Positions 36,709 through 39,759 of a stretch of 39,759 nt of DNA are shown here, in pieces. A program made the translations under genes and the position numbers. Position 1 is the stretch's first letter; each line of letters opens with the position of its first letter. The notes beneath the pieces were generated by a model that did not search any database, was not told where the DNA came from, and saw nothing but the letters and a program-made list of their open reading frames with translations. The DNA is from Candidatus Aminicenantota bacterium (GTDB lineage: Bacteria > Acidobacteriota > Aminicenantia > S016-38): assembly GCA_027025175.1 (NCBI GenBank), contig JALVRF010000023.1, positions 10,556 through 50,314 of the forward strand, given 5' to 3'.

Positions 36709-38528
36709 AACACCCCCCTGATGGCCAGTGTAAGGGCAAGGATTACCCCTGCCGCCATCCAGAGACCGTAGTCCTTTATAAATCCTGTTTGAAGAAGGGA
36801 AAGGAGTTTTCCCCCTTCCATGGTTATTTTTCCACTCCCTTCCACGGCCCCGTCAATTATCCCCTTGTCAAAATAACGATTTATAACCCTGCTCCCCTGG
36901 GTATAGGGAGTAACGAAAAGAATGTCGTAAAACTCGTCCACATAATATTTTCCTGCCAGCACCCTGTAAATTATTCCAAAATTTAAACCCCTCTCCCTTC
37001 TAACATAAACCCACCAGGCAACCCCAATGCCTATAAGGGCTAAGGATACACTAACTGCCACGAGGATGTGCTCAGCCGAAGGGGCGAGTTCCCTGAGACG
37101 CACATATCCCAGGCCTTCTAAGAAGTGGTGAAAGGCAGCGAAAATCCATCCTGCCACCACAGAAAAGAAGGCCAGAATTATCATGGGAACCGTCATAACT
37201 GGAGGGGATTCGTGGGCATGCTGCCAGCCCTTAGGCTTTCCGTAAAAGGTCATAAAAATGAGCCGGAACATGTAAAAGGCAGTAAGGCCAGCGGTTATTA
37301 CACCTATTGCCCAGATAGCCCTGCTCTTTGCAAAGGCCTGGGCCAGAATCTCATCCTTGCTGAAGAATCCCGAAAATCCAGGGATTCCCGAGATGGCCAG
37401 GGCGGCGATGAGAAACACCCAGAAGGTAACGGGCATTTCCTTCCTCAACCCACCCATTTTCCTCATGTCCTGGGTTCCCAAGGCGTGGATTACCGAGCCC
37501 GCAGCCAGGAACAAAAGGCTCTTGAAAAAGGCGTGGGTAAAAAGGTGAAACATGCCAGCGGAGACCGCCCCAACCCCAACCCCGGCGAACATGTAGCCAA
37601 TCTGACTTATGGTGGAATAGGCAAGGACCTTCTTTATGTCGTTCTGAACTAAGGCAATGGTGGCTGCGAAAAATGCGGTTATTATCCCCACCCATGCCAC
37701 CACATCCAGGGCAAATCCTGAACGGGCGTATACGGGAAAAAGCCTGCTCACCATGTAAACCCCTGCGGTTACCATGGTGGCAGCGTGGATCAGGGCAGAT
37801 ACCGGCGTTGGACCCTCCATGGCATCGGGAAGCCATATGTACAGGGGAATCTGGGCCGATTTCCCCGTTGCCCCCAGGAAAAGAAGGAGGGCCACCGCGG
37901 TGGCCATGGCCGGGGAAAGAACCTGGGCATGGGAATTTATGTAGGAAAAATTAAGGTCCTTAAGGATGGTAAAAAGGAGGAAAATACCTAAAAGAAATCC
38001 GAAGTCCCCGATCCTGTTAACTATAAATGCTTTTTTCCCTGCGTTGGCTGCTGTCTCCTTCTCAAACCAGAAACCTATGAGAAGGTAACTGCAGAGACCA
38101 ACCCCTTCCCATCCCACGAACATCATGGGAAGGTTCGGGGAAAGGACAAGAAGAAGCATTGAGAAGGTAAAAAGGTTGAGATAGGCGAAATACCGGGCAA
38201 AGCCTGGGTCCTCCCCCATGTATCCCACCGAATATATGTGTATCAGAAAGGCAACCCCTGAGACCGTAAGGGTCATTATTGCAGAAAGGGGATCCCAGAG
38301 AAGGGCAAAGTCCACATGGAGATTTCCCACGGACAGCCAGGGGAAAAGGTAAAGCATGGAGCCCGATTTGAGGGTTAAAAAGGAAGCCAGGGAGGCAATA
38401 AAGGAAAGGCCCACCAGGGACGGGGAAAGCCAGGAAATGAGTTTTTTAGAAAGGAGCCGGCCAAATAACACGAAAAAAAGGGCTCCGAAGGCAGGAAAAA
38501 GGATTATAAGACCCAGCAGCGCCTTCAT
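36705..38528 (-). CDS. nuoL: NADH-quinone oxidoreductase subunit L
   Basis: FVGWEGVGLCSYLLIGFWFE, QIPLYIWLPDAMEGPTPVSALIHAATMVTAGVYM, QNDIKKVLAYSTISQIGYM. Confidence 0.97.
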   Translation of the reverse strand: MKALLGLIILFPAFGALFFVLFGRLLSKKLISWLSPSLVGLSFIASLASFLTLKSGSMLYLFPWLSVGNLHVDFALLWDPLSAIMTLTVSGVAFLIHIYSVGYMGEDPGFARYFAYLNLFTFSMLLLVLSPNLPMMFVGWEGVGLCSYLLIGFWFEKETAANAGKKAFIVNRIGDFGFLLGIFLLFTILKDLNFSYINSHAQVLSPAMATAVALLLFLGATGKSAQIPLYIWLPDAMEGPTPVSALIHAATMVTAGVYMVSRLFPVYARSGFALDVVAWVGIITAFFAATIALVQNDIKKVLAYSTISQIGYMFAGVGVGAVSAGMFHLFTHAFFKSLLFLAAGSVIHALGTQDMRKMGGLRKEMPVTFWVFLIAALAISGIPGFSGFFSKDEILAQAFAKSRAIWAIGVITAGLTAFYMFRLIFMTFYGKPKGWQHAHESPPVMTVPMIILAFFSVVAGWIFAAFHHFLEGLGYVRLRELAPSAEHILVAVSVSLALIGIGVAWWVYVRRERGLNFGIIYRVLAGKYYVDEFYDILFVTPYTQGSRVINRYFDKGIIDGAVEGSGKITMEGGKLLSLLQTGFIKDYGLWMAAGVILALTLAIRGVL

Positions 38529-38821
38529 CCCTTCATCTCCGAAACGGTTTTTTCTGTGGCTCTGCCTTTAACTCTGACCACCACCGCCACTGAAGCCAGG
38601 GCCACCGCCACCTCCGCCGCTGCCACCGTAAGAACCGCAATAATCCCTGCCCTGACTTCCGTGGGATTGGAAAGGGCAAAATAAAGCAGGGCAAGGATGG
38701 CTCCGGAAAGGGAAACCTCGGCAGAAAGAAGCATGGTAAGAAGGTCCTTTTTCAGGAAAAATCCCGCAACCCCTCCGGCAAAAAGTAAACTGGCTAAAAT
38801 TAATATTCCGTAGCCGTTCAT
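38525..38821 (-). CDS. nuoK: NADH-quinone oxidoreductase subunit K
   Basis: 98-aa three-TM protein with KDLLTMLLSAEVSLSGAILALLYF and AAAEVAVALASVAVVVR between nuoJ and nuoL. Confidence 0.93.
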   Translation of the reverse strand: MNGYGILILASLLFAGGVAGFFLKKDLLTMLLSAEVSLSGAILALLYFALSNPTEVRAGIIAVLTVAAAEVAVALASVAVVVRVKGRATEKTVSEMKG

Positions 38822-39285
38822 CCCCTCCTCCTAAGAATAACCAGGGCCGCCACTGCAGATGTGAGAACTAAAAGGGAAGTGAGTTCAAAAATATAGAGAT
38901 AATTGGAGAGGAAAAAATGACCCAAGGCCTTTACTCCGCCCGTAGCCCTGTGGAAAACACCCTTTTCTGAAAAGGCTAAAATTAGAATCTCAAGTCCTAA
39001 GGCCACAAATACCACGGCTGAAGCGCATTTAAGACTCCTTCCGTCCTGGCTCCTTCCGGCAATGAGCCATACCACCATGAGGAATCCCACGATTATAGCC
39101 CCGGCGTAAATCAGGACATAAATGGCTCCCAGAAAGGGATATCCCATGAGTGCGAAAATCCCACCTAAGGGAGCAAAAACCAGGAGCAAACTCACCACCG
39201 CCCGGTCCTCCCTCCGGGAAAACAGGAACAACCCCAACCCTAAAACCACCAGGAAGAAAAGAACCCAGAAGACCATCTGCAGCAT
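38818..39285 (-). CDS. nuoJ: NADH-quinone oxidoreductase subunit J
   Basis: Multi-TM with LMGYPFLGAIYVLIYAGAIIVGFLMVVWLI, first of nuoJKLMN. Confidence 0.93.
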   Translation of the reverse strand: MLQMVFWVLFFLVVLGLGLFLFSRREDRAVVSLLLVFAPLGGIFALMGYPFLGAIYVLIYAGAIIVGFLMVVWLIAGRSQDGRSLKCASAVVFVALGLEILILAFSEKGVFHRATGGVKALGHFFLSNYLYIFELTSLLVLTSAVAALVILRRRG

Positions 39286-39294
39286 GACAACGGG

Positions 39295-39324
39295 ATTATA
39301 ACAGGGGAAACGAAATCAAATCAA
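39295..39324 (-). promoter_or_regulatory. Predicted nuoJ-N promoter (TTGATT-N18-TATAAT, extended -10 TGT)
   Basis: Consensus TATAAT with upstream TG on the - strand, 9 nt before the nuoJ ATG. Confidence 0.65.
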
Positions 39325-39369
39325 ATTTATCAATTTTCAAAAAGGGACAGGTACAATTTTTTTACTAAT

Positions 39370-39397
39370 GGCTACGGGCTAAAGGCTGAGGGCTGGG
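39370..39397. repeat. Four-unit degenerate 7-bp tandem repeat (GGCTACG GGCTAAA GGCTGAG GGCTGGG)
   Basis: Read directly; each unit begins GGCT. Confidence 0.7.
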
Positions 39398-39759
39398 CGG
39401 GGTTTTCTTACCTTTTCCTTTTCGAAATTGGGAGAAGGTTCGATTCCATAGGAAAAGTCGGGGTAGTAAATTTGAAAGGGAAGGAGAGGAAAATGGGAGA
39501 AAAACAGTGACTTAAAGAAGAACCCCTCGGATTTTTGGAACATAGGAATTTTCGTAGGGATTTTTCGGGACAGGTCCGAAACTGAAAAACCAACGCTCCT
39601 CACCAAAATTCACCCTGGAATATCTCACACCTCCTCAATTGTCCGCCTCTTTCATCCAAAAACTGACCCTAAGCTCCCCTTCTGGGCTCTACAAATCAGG
39701 TTTTTATCCCGGATTTTCCTGAATTTTCGCAGTCCTTCCCTCTTCCGCTTCCTTAAATC

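Noticed and set aside
39428-39446. GGTTCGATTCC, resembling a tRNA T-loop
   Set aside because: The flanking bases do not form a 5-bp T-stem, and no acceptor, D or anticodon arm can be built around it.
39379-39606. 75-aa and 61-aa - strand ORFs upstream of nuoJ
   Set aside because: Low-complexity Phe/Ser/Pro-rich translations in two frames, no SD or domain; treated as non-coding.

Overview
This is a compact bacterial chromosomal window with about 34 protein-coding genes and little intergenic DNA. No tRNA, rRNA, CRISPR array or intact mobile element was recognised. From left to right it contains: (i) a dnaB(partial)-alr-mlaE-mlaF-mlaD run on +, where the MlaD/MCE protein carries a predicted C-terminal outer-membrane beta-barrel; (ii) on -, a block of Ras-like MglA GTPase with a 200-aa acidic extension, an MltD-like lipoprotein lytic transglycosylase, YifB/ComM and a putative outer-membrane protein; (iii) gdhA, a 2TM-HAMP-like orphan, recO, mgtE and an Ldh2-family dehydrogenase; (iv) a cell-shape block on -, led by an uncharacterised FecR/Ig-like membrane-anchored protein, then mreB, mreC, mreD, mrdA, rodA and a radical-SAM/DUF2344 fusion; (v) a beta-propeller lipoprotein, a pentapeptide-repeat/ion-channel fusion, a DUF72 protein, a CCA/polyA nucleotidyltransferase with HD domain, an M16 peptidase pair and a saccharopine-dehydrogenase-family protein; (vi) nuoJKLMN on -, followed by a DUF4388-TM-SPOR fusion. 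The most unusual regulatory signal is a set of six genes in which a -10-like hexamer, often an extended -10 with upstream TG, ends exactly 6 nt before the start codon. This predicts a class of leaderless mRNAs. Other points of interest are the MCE-barrel protein, the channel with an altered selectivity filter (TSLGYSN), the detached nuoJ-N operon with its own promoter, palindromes in two promoter/leader regions, and four convergent gene pairs that overlap or nearly abut. All calls come from reading the sequence; no database search was run.
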